A DNA stretch of 7,172 nucleotides from Alphaproteobacteria bacterium (GTDB taxonomy: Bacteria > Pseudomonadota > Alphaproteobacteria > DAOWDM01), in the NCBI GenBank assembly GCA_030639035.1, contig DAOWDM010000254.1, positions 1-7,172 of the forward strand, read 5' to 3'. The position numbers and the translations under genes are program-made. This document shows positions 1 through 6,330 of the stretch, one piece after another (positions within the stretch are counted from its first letter, which is position 1; every line of letters begins with the position of its first letter). Below the pieces are notes generated by a model. It was not told the DNA's origin and did not search any database. It was given only the letters and a program-made list of their open reading frames with translations.

Positions 1-614
1 CAGGAAAATCAACTATATTAAATCTTATTCCTCGTTTTTATGACACGACCTCTGGCTCTGTAAAAATAGACGGGCAGAATATTCAGGACGTTACGCTGGA
101 ATCTTTGCGGGACAGCATGGCTCTTGTAAGTCAGGAAGTTACTCTTTTTGATGATACTATTCGTGAAAATATAGCCTATGGGCGGTCAAGTGCAACTGAT
201 GAAGAAATCATAAATGCAGCCAAACATGCGGCGGCACATGACTTTATTACTGCTTTGCCTGACGGATATGACACCGCTGTTGGGGAGCGTGGATTAAAGC
301 TTTCAGGAGGGCAAAGACAGCGTTTGGCAATAGCTCGGGCTATGCTGAAAGATGCTCCTATTCTATTGCTTGATGAAGCTACAAGTGCTTTGGATACTGA
401 ATCAGAACGCAAAGTGCAAAAGGCTCTTGAAGAATTGATGAAAGGGCGGACAACAATAGTAATTGCTCACAGGCTTTCAACTATTGTCAATGCAAGCAGA
501 ATTCATGTAGTTGAAAATGGCGAGCTGATTGAATCAGGCACACATGACGAATTGATGGAGCGTAAAAAAGCTTATGCTTATCTTTATGAATTGCAGTTCA
601 ATAAAAACAAATGA
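1..614 (+). CDS. msbA: MsbA-like lipid A ABC exporter, C-terminal part of nucleotide-binding domain (5' truncated by window)
   Basis: This is the ATP-binding end of an ABC transporter of the fused membrane-plus-ATPase exporter type; 203 codons are visible and the reading frame is already open at base 3. The first residues are GKST, the end of the Walker A motif. The Q-loop glutamine follows in LVSQE, then the ABC signature LSGGQRQR at 300-323, Walker B ILLLDE with the catalytic glutamate at 360-377, the D-loop SALD, and the H-loop histidine (IAHRLST) at 468-470. All ATPase motifs in view are intact. The transmembrane domain lies outside the window. The stop overlaps the next start as ATGA. 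Family knowledge: MsbA flips core-lipid A across the inner membrane. The choice of MsbA over another exporter of this fold rests on the downstream waaA-lpxK-lpxL genes, because the ATPase domain alone does not determine the substrate. Confidence 0.88.
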   Translation, partial: GKSTILNLIPRFYDTTSGSVKIDGQNIQDVTLESLRDSMALVSQEVTLFDDTIRENIAYGRSSATDEEIINAAKHAAAHDFITALPDGYDTAVGERGLKLSGGQRQRLAIARAMLKDAPILLLDEATSALDTESERKVQKALEELMKGRTTIVIAHRLSTIVNASRIHVVENGELIESGTHDELMERKKAYAYLYELQFNKNK

Positions 615-1300
615 TAAAACTCAAGCCATTGATGAAAAAAATCAATAACAACAAAGCTGTACGAAGTTTCATCTGTTGGCTTGCTGCATTTTTAGTTAAA
701 GCAATTCATAAAACCATACGCTGGGAAAAAATCGGCTTAGAGAACTTTGAACCATTTTGGAAAGAGGACAAGCCTGTCCTTGTAGCCGTATGGCACAGCA
801 GACTTTTAATGATGCCTCCTATTTGGAATCACAAAAAACCTTTGCATGTAGTCATTTCAAAACATCGGGACGGTCAGCTTATTTCAGAAACAGCCAGTCA
901 TTTTGGTATTGAAACAATAGAAGGCTCTACTACCCGAGGCGGAGCATCTGCTTTGCGAAAAATCACAGAAACAATTAACAAAGGGTATTCAGTAGGAATC
1001 ACTCCAGACGGACCTAAAGGTCCAAGAATGAGAGATAACTCAAAACTAATTCATTTAGCTCAAAAGTTAGATATTCCAATAATCCCAGTAACTCATTCAG
1101 CCAACCCTGCAAAAATCTTCAAAAGCTGGGACAGATTCCTACTTGCAATGCCATTTTCCAAAGGCGTATATATTGTCGGAAAACCAATAATAATCACAAA
1201 AGACACAGATGAAAAAATATTGGAAACCAAACTAAACGAACTAACAAAACAAGCCGATGTTTATATAGGGATTAATCCGATAGAACCTGAAAAAAGGTAA
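611..1300 (+). CDS. DUF374 lysophospholipid acyltransferase-family protein, possible LpxJ-type lipid A secondary acyltransferase
   Basis: This 229-residue protein has the conserved blocks of the DUF374 branch of the LPLAT acyltransferases: VAVWHSRLLMMP (58-69), SKHRDGQLIS (83-92), GSTTRGGASALRKI (105-118) and ITPDGPKGPR (130-139). WHSR probably carries the acyltransferase histidine. Hydrophobic residues around 18-32 suggest a membrane anchor, so the enzyme should act at the cytoplasmic face of the inner membrane. The start at 611 forms an ATGA overlap with the transporter gene; an in-frame ATG at 632 (MKKINN) is an alternative, and neither has a clear ribosome-binding site. Known: Helicobacter LpxJ, which adds the secondary chain to the 3'-linked acyl group, is a member of this wider acyltransferase class as I recall it. 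Position between msbA and waaA suggests a similar role here, but this is inference. The 3' half uses noticeably more A-ending codons than its neighbours. Confidence 0.88.
   Translation: MIKLKPLMKKINNNKAVRSFICWLAAFLVKAIHKTIRWEKIGLENFEPFWKEDKPVLVAVWHSRLLMMPPIWNHKKPLHVVISKHRDGQLISETASHFGIETIEGSTTRGGASALRKITETINKGYSVGITPDGPKGPRMRDNSKLIHLAQKLDIPIIPVTHSANPAKIFKSWDRFLLAMPFSKGVYIVGKPIIITKDTDEKILETKLNELTKQADVYIGINPIEPEKR
1291..1297 (+). promoter_or_regulatory. Ribosome-binding site of waaA
   Basis: AAAAAGG lies 7 nt upstream of the ATG at 1305 and overlaps the last codons of the DUF374 gene. It supports that start and reinitiation directly after the upstream stop. Confidence 0.6.
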
Positions 1301-1304
1301 ACCA

Positions 1305-2573
1305 ATGCTATTAAAACTATATCGCATATTGATTATGATTATGTATCCTTTTATTGGGGTTTATCTTGCTAAGCGGAAGGCTAAGGGGAAGGAAGACCTT
1401 GAGCGTTTTGGGGAGAGGCTTGGGTATGCTGGAAAAGAAAGACCTGACGGACAGCTTTTAATGATGCATGGGGCTAGTGTTGGGGAGTCTTTATCCATGC
1501 TTCCATTGATAGAATTACTGCTTCAAGAACATGAAAATCTTTCGGTTTTGGTAACAACTGGGACTCTTACTTCTGCAAAGCTTATGAAAGAACGTCTGCC
1601 AGAAAAGGCAATACATCAATATGTTCCCATTGACCACCCTTATTGCGTTAAGCGGTTTTTAGACCATTGGAAGCCTGATATGGCTTTGTGGTTTGAATCT
1701 GATTTCTGGGCTAACATGATAACCCAAACGGCTGATTTAGACATTCCTCTGATACTGATAAACGGGCGGATTTCTGACCGCTCATTTAAAAGGTGGTCAA
1801 AATTTAAGTGTTTTATCAGTGCGATTTTAGAGCAATTTACTTTGTGTTTAGGGCAGACGGTTCAAGACGTTGAACGCCTTAACAAGCTTGGTGCTAAAAA
1901 AACAAAATGCGTTGGTAATATTAAATTTGGAGCGTCCCCTCTGCCTGCCGATAAAATCATATTGGAGGAGCTGGAAAAAGCTTTTGCAAACAGACCTCGA
2001 TGGCTAGCTTCAAGTACTCATGCAGGCGAGGAAACTATAGCAGGGAATATTCACAAAAAAATCAAACAAACAGAACCTAATCTTTTAACTGTTATTGTTC
2101 CTAGACACCCTCCTCGTGGTGATGAGGTTGAAAAAGAATTGAAAGAACTTAAACTTAAAGTTGCAAGAAGGTCTAAAAATGATAAAATCGAGCCTGACAC
2201 GGATATTTATCTTGCCGATACAATAGGTGAGCTTGGGCTGTTTTACAGGCTTGCAAAAATTGTGTTTGTAGGAAAAACTCTTGTTGGGAAAGGTGGGCAG
2301 AATCCTTTGGAAGCGGCACGCCTTGGCTGTGCTGTTATCGCAGGCTTAAACATGGAAAACTTTGTTGAAATGACGATAAATATGATTGAAGAATCGGCTT
2401 TGATACAGGTTAAGAATGAGCAAGCTCTTGAAGAAAAAATTATCGAGCTTCTTTCTGACTCTGAAAAATGTAAAAAACAATGCAAAGCTTCTAAAGACTA
2501 TGCAACAAAAGAAGCTGGAGTTATCAACAGAGTGGCTGAACAATTAACTACATATATTGAGGCTATCAAATAA
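1305..2573 (+). CDS. waaA: 3-deoxy-D-manno-octulosonic acid (Kdo) transferase
   Basis: WaaA/KdtA transfers Kdo from CMP-Kdo to the lipid A precursor at the cytoplasmic face of the inner membrane. The 422-residue length is normal for this GT-B family. Residues 4-21 form an N-terminal hydrophobic anchor, followed by the typical RFGERLG (34-40). HGASVGE (55-61) ends in the glutamate that acts as catalytic base in the family (E61 here). Further family blocks are TTGTLTSAKLM (84-94), LINGRISDRS (151-160), ASSTHAGEE (235-243), VPRHPPRGDE (265-274), ADTIGELGLFYRLA (304-317), GGQNPLEAARLG (330-341) and ENF (351-353). Some positions differ from the enterobacterial pattern: ESDFWANM for ETELWPN, and GLNM for GPHM. 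It begins 4 nt after the DUF374 stop and ends in TAATG shared with lpxK. How many Kdo residues it adds cannot be read from the sequence. Confidence 0.96.
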   Translation: MLLKLYRILIMIMYPFIGVYLAKRKAKGKEDLERFGERLGYAGKERPDGQLLMMHGASVGESLSMLPLIELLLQEHENLSVLVTTGTLTSAKLMKERLPEKAIHQYVPIDHPYCVKRFLDHWKPDMALWFESDFWANMITQTADLDIPLILINGRISDRSFKRWSKFKCFISAILEQFTLCLGQTVQDVERLNKLGAKKTKCVGNIKFGASPLPADKIILEELEKAFANRPRWLASSTHAGEETIAGNIHKKIKQTEPNLLTVIVPRHPPRGDEVEKELKELKLKVARRSKNDKIEPDTDIYLADTIGELGLFYRLAKIVFVGKTLVGKGGQNPLEAARLGCAVIAGLNMENFVEMTINMIEESALIQVKNEQALEEKIIELLSDSEKCKKQCKASKDYATKEAGVINRVAEQLTTYIEAIK

Positions 2574-3541
2574 TGCGGACTCCTGATTTTTGGAAACATA
2601 GAAACAGCTTAATAGCCAAAGCATTAGAACCAATTGGCTGGCTGTACGCAGCTGGAGGAGCTTTTAGACAGGCTCTTATAAAGCCTGAAAAAGTCTCTGT
2701 TCCTGTCATTTGTGTAGGCAATCTTACAGCAGGAGGAACGGGGAAAACGCCTATTTGCATTTCTATTGCTGAACACTTAAAAGCTAAAAATATCAACGTT
2801 CATTTCCTTACTAGAGGTTATGGCGGAGTACTTTTCGATGTGCAGGTTGATTTGGAAAAACACACTTCTATTGATGTTGGGGACGAACCTCTCCTTCTGG
2901 CAGAAACTGCTCCTGTATGGGTAGATGCAGACCGTGTTGCAGGTGCTGAAATGGCTATAAATGCAGGAGCAGAAGCCATCATAATGGACGATGGTTTTCA
3001 AAATCCTGCTCTTGAAAAAGACTTGTCTCTTGTAGTCATGGACGGTGGTTATGGAATAGGAAACGGCAAAATTATTCCAGCAGGACCTTTGCGAGAGCCT
3101 GTTAAAACGGGCATGAAAAGAGCTTCTGCAATGATAATTGTTGGAAATGACACCAAAGACGTTTATAGGTTTGCTCCAAAAGGCATGGATATTATTAACG
3201 CTGAGTTTGTTCCTGATGAAAAAACTTTACAGCTTGCAGGACAGAGAGTCGTTGCTTTTGCAGGAATAGGTCGCCCTGAAAAGTTTTTCAACATGCTGGA
3301 ATCAATGGGTTGTGAAGTGCTTGCTGTACACTATTTTGCGGATCATTATCCTTATGCACCGACAGATATTCAGCCAATTTTAGACGAGGCATATAGTCTT
3401 GGAGCAATCCCTGTTACAACAGCAAAAGATTCGGTAAGGCTTCCTAAAGACCAACGTCAGCAAGTCAATGTTGCTAATATCAAAATAAAATGGGAAAACG
3501 AGTCTGCATTGGATACTCTGCTGAAAGACGTGCTTCCATGA
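2573..3541 (+). CDS. lpxK: Tetraacyldisaccharide (lipid A) 4'-kinase
   Basis: LpxK phosphorylates the 4' position of the tetraacyl disaccharide 1-phosphate to make lipid IVA, working as a membrane-associated P-loop kinase. The 322-residue length is typical. The Walker A block GNLTAGGTGKTP is at 49-60, TRGYGG at 80-85, GDEPLLLAE at 103-111 (its aspartate D104 should match the catalytic base of the family), Walker B DDGFQNP at 139-145, and IPAGPLREP at 168-176. The C-terminal subdomain has GIGRPEKFF (231-239), FADHYPY (255-261) and TTAKDSVRLP (282-291), corresponding to the usual FPDHH and EKD blocks. An amphipathic N-terminus with LIAKALEPIGWLYA is the expected membrane-binding region. The ATG overlaps the waaA stop by one base, with GAGG about 10 nt upstream inside waaA. 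The 3' end overlaps lpxL as ATGA. Confidence 0.96.
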   Translation: MRTPDFWKHRNSLIAKALEPIGWLYAAGGAFRQALIKPEKVSVPVICVGNLTAGGTGKTPICISIAEHLKAKNINVHFLTRGYGGVLFDVQVDLEKHTSIDVGDEPLLLAETAPVWVDADRVAGAEMAINAGAEAIIMDDGFQNPALEKDLSLVVMDGGYGIGNGKIIPAGPLREPVKTGMKRASAMIIVGNDTKDVYRFAPKGMDIINAEFVPDEKTLQLAGQRVVAFAGIGRPEKFFNMLESMGCEVLAVHYFADHYPYAPTDIQPILDEAYSLGAIPVTTAKDSVRLPKDQRQQVNVANIKIKWENESALDTLLKDVLP

Positions 3542-4401
3542 AAAAAATATTAAAACGTTACGTCTGCTATCCTTTAGAAGCTTTAGCTGCTGTAATTGTC
3601 TTTAGTTTTTTTAAGATTCTGCCATTAAACATAGCTTCTGCAACAGGTGGTTTTATAGGTCGTGCTATTGGGGCAAAACTGAAAGTTACCAACGTTGCAA
3701 GAGACAATATGCGGCAGTCTTTTCCTGAAAAAAGTGCTGATGAAATCGAGAATATCATTATTCGCATGTGGGATAATATAGGCAGGAATCTAGGTGAGTT
3801 TCCTCATGTCAATTCAATGGAAATTGGTAAAAATGTTGAGTTGAATGGGGCTGAAATTCTTGATTCTCTACATGGCAAACAAGCTTTGTTTGTTACGGCT
3901 CATTTTGGAAACTGGGAATTAACAGGGCTTGTTGCAAAATATGGGAATTTCCCACTTCACAGCTTTTACAGAGCTCCAAATAATCCGCTTGTTCATTGGA
4001 TATATAAAACTCGTTTGGATATTAAAGGGGAGTTGCTTCCAAAAGGTTCAGTAGGAGCAAGACGTGCAATTCAGCTTTTAAGAAAAGGTGAAAATATAGG
4101 GATACTTGCTGACCAAAAAATGAATGATGGGATTCCTGTCGAGTTTTTCGGTCGTCCTGCTATGACTGCACCTGCTCTTGCACAGTTTGCTATTAAATTT
4201 AATAGTCCGATTATTATGGTGCGTTCAGAACGTCTTGAAGGAACAAATTTCCGCCTTACCGTTTTTCCACCGCTAGAATTTTCAGACAGTGATAACGCAT
4301 CAACTATTATGAGAAAAGTAAACTCAGTTTATGAAGATTGGATTCGTAAAAAACCTGAACAATGGTTCTGGGTTCATAAAAGATGGTCAAAGACTCTTTA
4401 A
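3538..4401 (+). CDS. lpxL: Lipid A biosynthesis late acyltransferase (LpxL/HtrB family)
   Basis: This LpxL/LpxM-family acyltransferase adds a secondary fatty acid to the Kdo-lipid A precursor at the inner membrane. The protein is 287 residues from the chosen start. Residues 14-32 form an N-terminal hydrophobic anchor. The catalytic HX4E motif is HFGNWE (H122, E127), followed by SFYRAPNNPLV (142-152), ADQKMNDGIPVEFFGRPA (191-208), the SPIIMVRSERL block (223-233), and the C-terminal PEQWFWVHKRWS (273-284) typical of the family. The start is set at 3538 because it makes an ATGA overlap with the lpxK stop and gives MKKILKR before the anchor; an in-frame ATG at 3490 would add 16 residues lying wholly within lpxK. 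No clear ribosome-binding site is seen, so coupling to lpxK is likely. It is the last gene of the operon. The sequence does not tell which acyl chain or position it uses, so LpxL versus LpxM is open. Confidence 0.94.
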   Translation: MKKILKRYVCYPLEALAAVIVFSFFKILPLNIASATGGFIGRAIGAKLKVTNVARDNMRQSFPEKSADEIENIIIRMWDNIGRNLGEFPHVNSMEIGKNVELNGAEILDSLHGKQALFVTAHFGNWELTGLVAKYGNFPLHSFYRAPNNPLVHWIYKTRLDIKGELLPKGSVGARRAIQLLRKGENIGILADQKMNDGIPVEFFGRPAMTAPALAQFAIKFNSPIIMVRSERLEGTNFRLTVFPPLEFSDSDNASTIMRKVNSVYEDWIRKKPEQWFWVHKRWSKTL

Positions 4402-5093
4402 TTCGAATCAGCTTTTTCAAGCTCTTTTAGCTTAACGTGGCTGATTACTTTTCGGACATATTCTAAATTTCGGGCATGATGAATTACATTGTCCAGCTCT
4501 GTCTTGTCTTTAGCAATTCCTAGCAAGTACAGCGTACGATTAAAAACAACCATTCGATAGTTAATTGATGAAATATCTTTATCAAGCAGCAGTTTTGTTT
4601 TTATTTGGGCTTCAATCAGCTTGTCGTAAGCTTTTTTTACAACACTCCAGTCTGGAATAACATCGATTTCATTAATGACTTCTTTTGTGTTTTCTGGCTG
4701 CCAAGCAATACGAACAGCAGCAGTCATTAAATCTAAATCTTCTAACGCTCCAGTAATAAGCACACGATTGTCATAAACCGTCAATCCAAGAGTAGATGGT
4801 AATGTATGGTCGTGCTGAAACCAAAGATGTTTTATTTCAAGAGACAGTATTGTGTCATTGATATTGCCAGCAACTCCGAGTTCTTCTGCTGCTGAAATGC
4901 CAAGAGAAGTACCAACATCAATTGTTTTGCTAATCATAGGGCTTACAAAAGAAGAGCTAGTTCCAATGATTTTATTAATGGCAGGGCTTAAAATAGTATC
5001 ACAGCCAAAAAGCAACAATAGCCCCATTAAGGCTAAACATCTCTTTAAAGCCCCTCTCTCCAAGCATCGATAATATGTTTTGGACATTGCCAT
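4398..5093 (-). CDS. BON-domain lipoprotein (DolP/YraP-like)
   Basis: This is a predicted secreted lipoprotein with two BON domains. A basic N-terminus and hydrophobic run (ALMGLLLLFGC) end in a lipobox whose cysteine is C31. A linker of about 50 residues follows, rich in I, S, T and G. BON1 spans roughly 80-148, with LGLTVYDNRVLITGAL at its core, and BON2 roughly 160-224, with MVVFNRTLYLLGIA and VRKVISHV. Two BON domains behind a lipid anchor is the layout of E. coli DolP (YraP), an outer-membrane-integrity lipoprotein that binds anionic phospholipid, and its neighbours rsmI and yraN fit that identity. It is somewhat longer than DolP, so orthology is not certain. The start is doubtful: ATG at 5093 or 5087, or TTG at 5063, all lie inside yraN. 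The last stop base pairs overlap the lpxL stop. Confidence 0.85.
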   Translation of the reverse strand: MAMSKTYYRCLERGALKRCLALMGLLLLFGCDTILSPAINKIIGTSSSFVSPMISKTIDVGTSLGISAAEELGVAGNINDTILSLEIKHLWFQHDHTLPSTLGLTVYDNRVLITGALEDLDLMTAAVRIAWQPENTKEVINEIDVIPDWSVVKKAYDKLIEAQIKTKLLLDKDISSINYRMVVFNRTLYLLGIAKDKTELDNVIHHARNLEYVRKVISHVKLKELEKADSN

Positions 5094-5428
5094 GGTACAA
5101 CCAACATTGCATCAAACCTAATATTCATTGTCTCATATTTTGAGTTAAATTTCAAAAAAACTGATGCTGATTTGTAAATTCTTTTTTGTTGATGCGGAGT
5201 AATTGATTCGGCTGCGATTGTGTAGTCTTTTCGAGCTTTGACCTCGATAAAAGCCAGAAGATTGCCTCGTTTGGCTATTATATCTATTTCACCAGCTCCT
5301 GTTCCACGTCCAGTTGTAAAATGACGAGCTACAATAGAGTAGCCTTTGAGAAGCAAGAGCAGAATGCAAAGTCTTTCTGCCCATTTGCCCCATTTTTCGG
5401 CTTTTATATAACGGTTTTTATGTTTCAC
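5045..5428 (-). CDS. yraN: UPF0102 family protein YraN (predicted nuclease fold)
   Basis: This 127-residue protein is a normal-length member of the UPF0102/YraN family, which has an endonuclease-like PD-(D/E)XK fold but no firmly established role. The expected active-site pattern is present: E18 in GKWAERL, D49 in GAGEIDIIAKRG (44-55), and E62-x-K64 in AFIEVKAR (59-66). ITPHQQKRI (76-84) and IRFDAMLVVP (103-112) match the later family blocks. Its hydrophobic helix CILLLLLKGY (21-30) is more leucine-rich than I would expect. The start is a GTG overlapping the rsmI stop by 11 nt, with no clear ribosome-binding site; it gives the usual family N-terminus, so coupling to rsmI is likely. YraN genes often sit beside rsmI, as here. 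The cellular location is presumably cytoplasmic. Confidence 0.93.
   Translation of the reverse strand: MKHKNRYIKAEKWGKWAERLCILLLLLKGYSIVARHFTTGRGTGAGEIDIIAKRGNLLAFIEVKARKDYTIAAESITPHQQKRIYKSASVFLKFNSKYETMNIRFDAMLVVPWQCPKHIIDAWREGL
5051..5061 (-). promoter_or_regulatory. Strong Shine-Dalgarno-like purine run inside the end of yraN
   Basis: GGAGAGAGGGG on the minus strand lies just before the yraN stop. It sits 10 nt before an ATG at 5040, but that ATG is out of frame with the BON lipoprotein and opens only 13 codons. It immediately follows the TT of the possible TTG start at 5063, so it cannot serve that start. It may help reinitiation or be simply coding sequence. Confidence 0.35.
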
Positions 5429-6284
5429 TGTTTTTTATTTCAATAACACGAGCATAGATTTCTTTACGAGGGAGTCCTGTTTGTTCAGCAACAAATGCGG
5501 CGGTATCTTTTGTACTCATAGTTTTAAGAGCTTTGCGGACAAGGTCGTCTATTTCTTCTGGTTCAAGCTGTTTAGCTGTTTTGTCGGGTGCATTTACTAC
5601 AATGACTATTTCGCCTTTTGGAGCTGGTTCTGAAGCATATTGTTCTGCTAGCTCGGTTAAAGTCTCTCGTCTGGTTTCTTCATACATTTTGGTCATTTCA
5701 CGAGTTACAGCAGCATTTCTTGCACCAAAGACTTCCGCCATATCTTTCAAGCATGCACTTAATCTTCTTGCGGATTCAAAAAATATCAAAGTCGCAGGAA
5801 TATTTTTAAGCTCCTCGAGAGCCTTTATTCTTGCACCTTGTTTAGGAGGAAGGAATCCAGAAAACATAAAACGATTCGTAGGTAAAGCTGAAAGAATCAA
5901 CGCCGACATAATAGAAGAAGCTCCTGGAAGTGTTGTGTAATAAAGGTTTTCACTCGCACAATCTCTCACAAGCTTAAACCCAGGGTCAGACACTAAAGGA
6001 GTCCCTGCATCAGATACTAAAGCTATTGCTTGCCCTTTTTTTATGCGTTCTAGGATTACAGTTTTCATTTTATCTGCATTATGTTCGTGGTATGGAAAGA
6101 GAGAAGCTTTGATTCCAAGCATTGAAAACAGTTTTCCAGTTACTCGAGTATCTTCACATGCAACGGCATCTACGGATTTTAAGGTATCAATTGCTCTTAA
6201 GGTAATATCTTTGCTATTGCCTATAGGAGTCGCAATAATATAAAGTCCTGCTGTTAATTTGTTTCTCATTTCTTGATTTTGCAC
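5418..6284 (-). CDS. rsmI: 16S rRNA (cytidine(1402)-2'-O)-methyltransferase
   Basis: RsmI uses S-adenosylmethionine to 2'-O-methylate C1402 of 16S rRNA in the decoding centre. The 288-residue length is typical. The tetrapyrrole-methylase-type fold shows LYIIATPIGNSKDITLRA (14-31), ACEDTRVTGKL (42-52), YHEHN (65-69), ALVSDAGTPLVSDPGFKL (88-105), PGASS (120-124), LPTNRFMFSGFLPPK (134-148) and FFESARRL (168-175). The conserved C-terminal RsmI tail is at about 246-284 (LVRKALKTMSTKDTAAF and following). The longest frame begins at a GTG (6284) with AGGA 10 nt upstream; an ATG at 6269 (MRNKL) is the alternative and gives a more usual family N-terminus, so the exact start is open. It heads a minus-strand unit with yraN and the BON lipoprotein. 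Confidence 0.96.
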   Translation of the reverse strand: MQNQEMRNKLTAGLYIIATPIGNSKDITLRAIDTLKSVDAVACEDTRVTGKLFSMLGIKASLFPYHEHNADKMKTVILERIKKGQAIALVSDAGTPLVSDPGFKLVRDCASENLYYTTLPGASSIMSALILSALPTNRFMFSGFLPPKQGARIKALEELKNIPATLIFFESARRLSACLKDMAEVFGARNAAVTREMTKMYEETRRETLTELAEQYASEPAPKGEIVIVVNAPDKTAKQLEPEEIDDLVRKALKTMSTKDTAAFVAEQTGLPRKEIYARVIEIKNSET

Positions 6285-6330
6285 TAGTATTGTATCCTGC
6301 TAGTAAAGTTTGTTTAACATAAGGTCTATT
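6285..6330. promoter_or_regulatory. Divergent intergenic region, promoters for rsmI and lpoA-like gene
   Basis: This 46-bp gap between the divergent starts must contain or adjoin the promoters for both directions. On the minus strand, TACAAT at 6294-6289 is a good -10 hexamer, with only weak -35 candidates 16-17 nt upstream (TAAACA or TTAAAC near 6311-6317). On the plus strand, TAACAT at 6315-6320 is a weak -10. The hexamer CTAGTA occurs twice, at 6284-6289 and 6300-6305, with a 16-bp period. Assignments are by eye and tentative. Confidence 0.45.
6321..6324 (+). promoter_or_regulatory. Ribosome-binding site of the LpoA-like gene
   Basis: AAGG ends 6 nt before the ATG at 6331, a suitable spacing. 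It supports that start, which also gives a compact lipoprotein signal peptide. Confidence 0.55.

Noticed and set aside
2243..3001. Several minus-strand open frames of 65-80 codons opposite waaA and lpxK
   Set aside because: They overlap conserved coding sequence, lack recognisable domains or ribosome-binding sites, and are cysteine/serine/phenylalanine-rich as expected from antisense reading.
2989..3009. DDGFQN in LpxK instead of the enterobacterial DDGLQH, considered as a lost key residue
   Set aside because: The Walker B aspartates are intact, and DDGFQNP is, as far as I recall, common in alphaproteobacterial LpxK, so it looks like a lineage variant.
3490..3537. In-frame upstream ATG that would extend LpxL by 16 residues
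   Set aside because: The extension (MGKRVCIGYSAERRAS) lies wholly in lpxK and does not resemble the family N-terminus. The ATGA junction at 3538 fits the other junctions of the operon.
4419..4433. Inverted repeat AAGCT-CTTTT-AGCTT near the convergent stops, considered as a terminator
   Set aside because: The stem is only 5 bp, A/T-rich, inside the BON coding region, and no T-run follows on either strand.
5533..5940. 135-codon open frame on the + strand opposite rsmI
   Set aside because: It lies entirely antisense to a well-conserved gene, has a low-complexity serine-rich composition and shows no recognisable domain; it is a shadow of rsmI codons.
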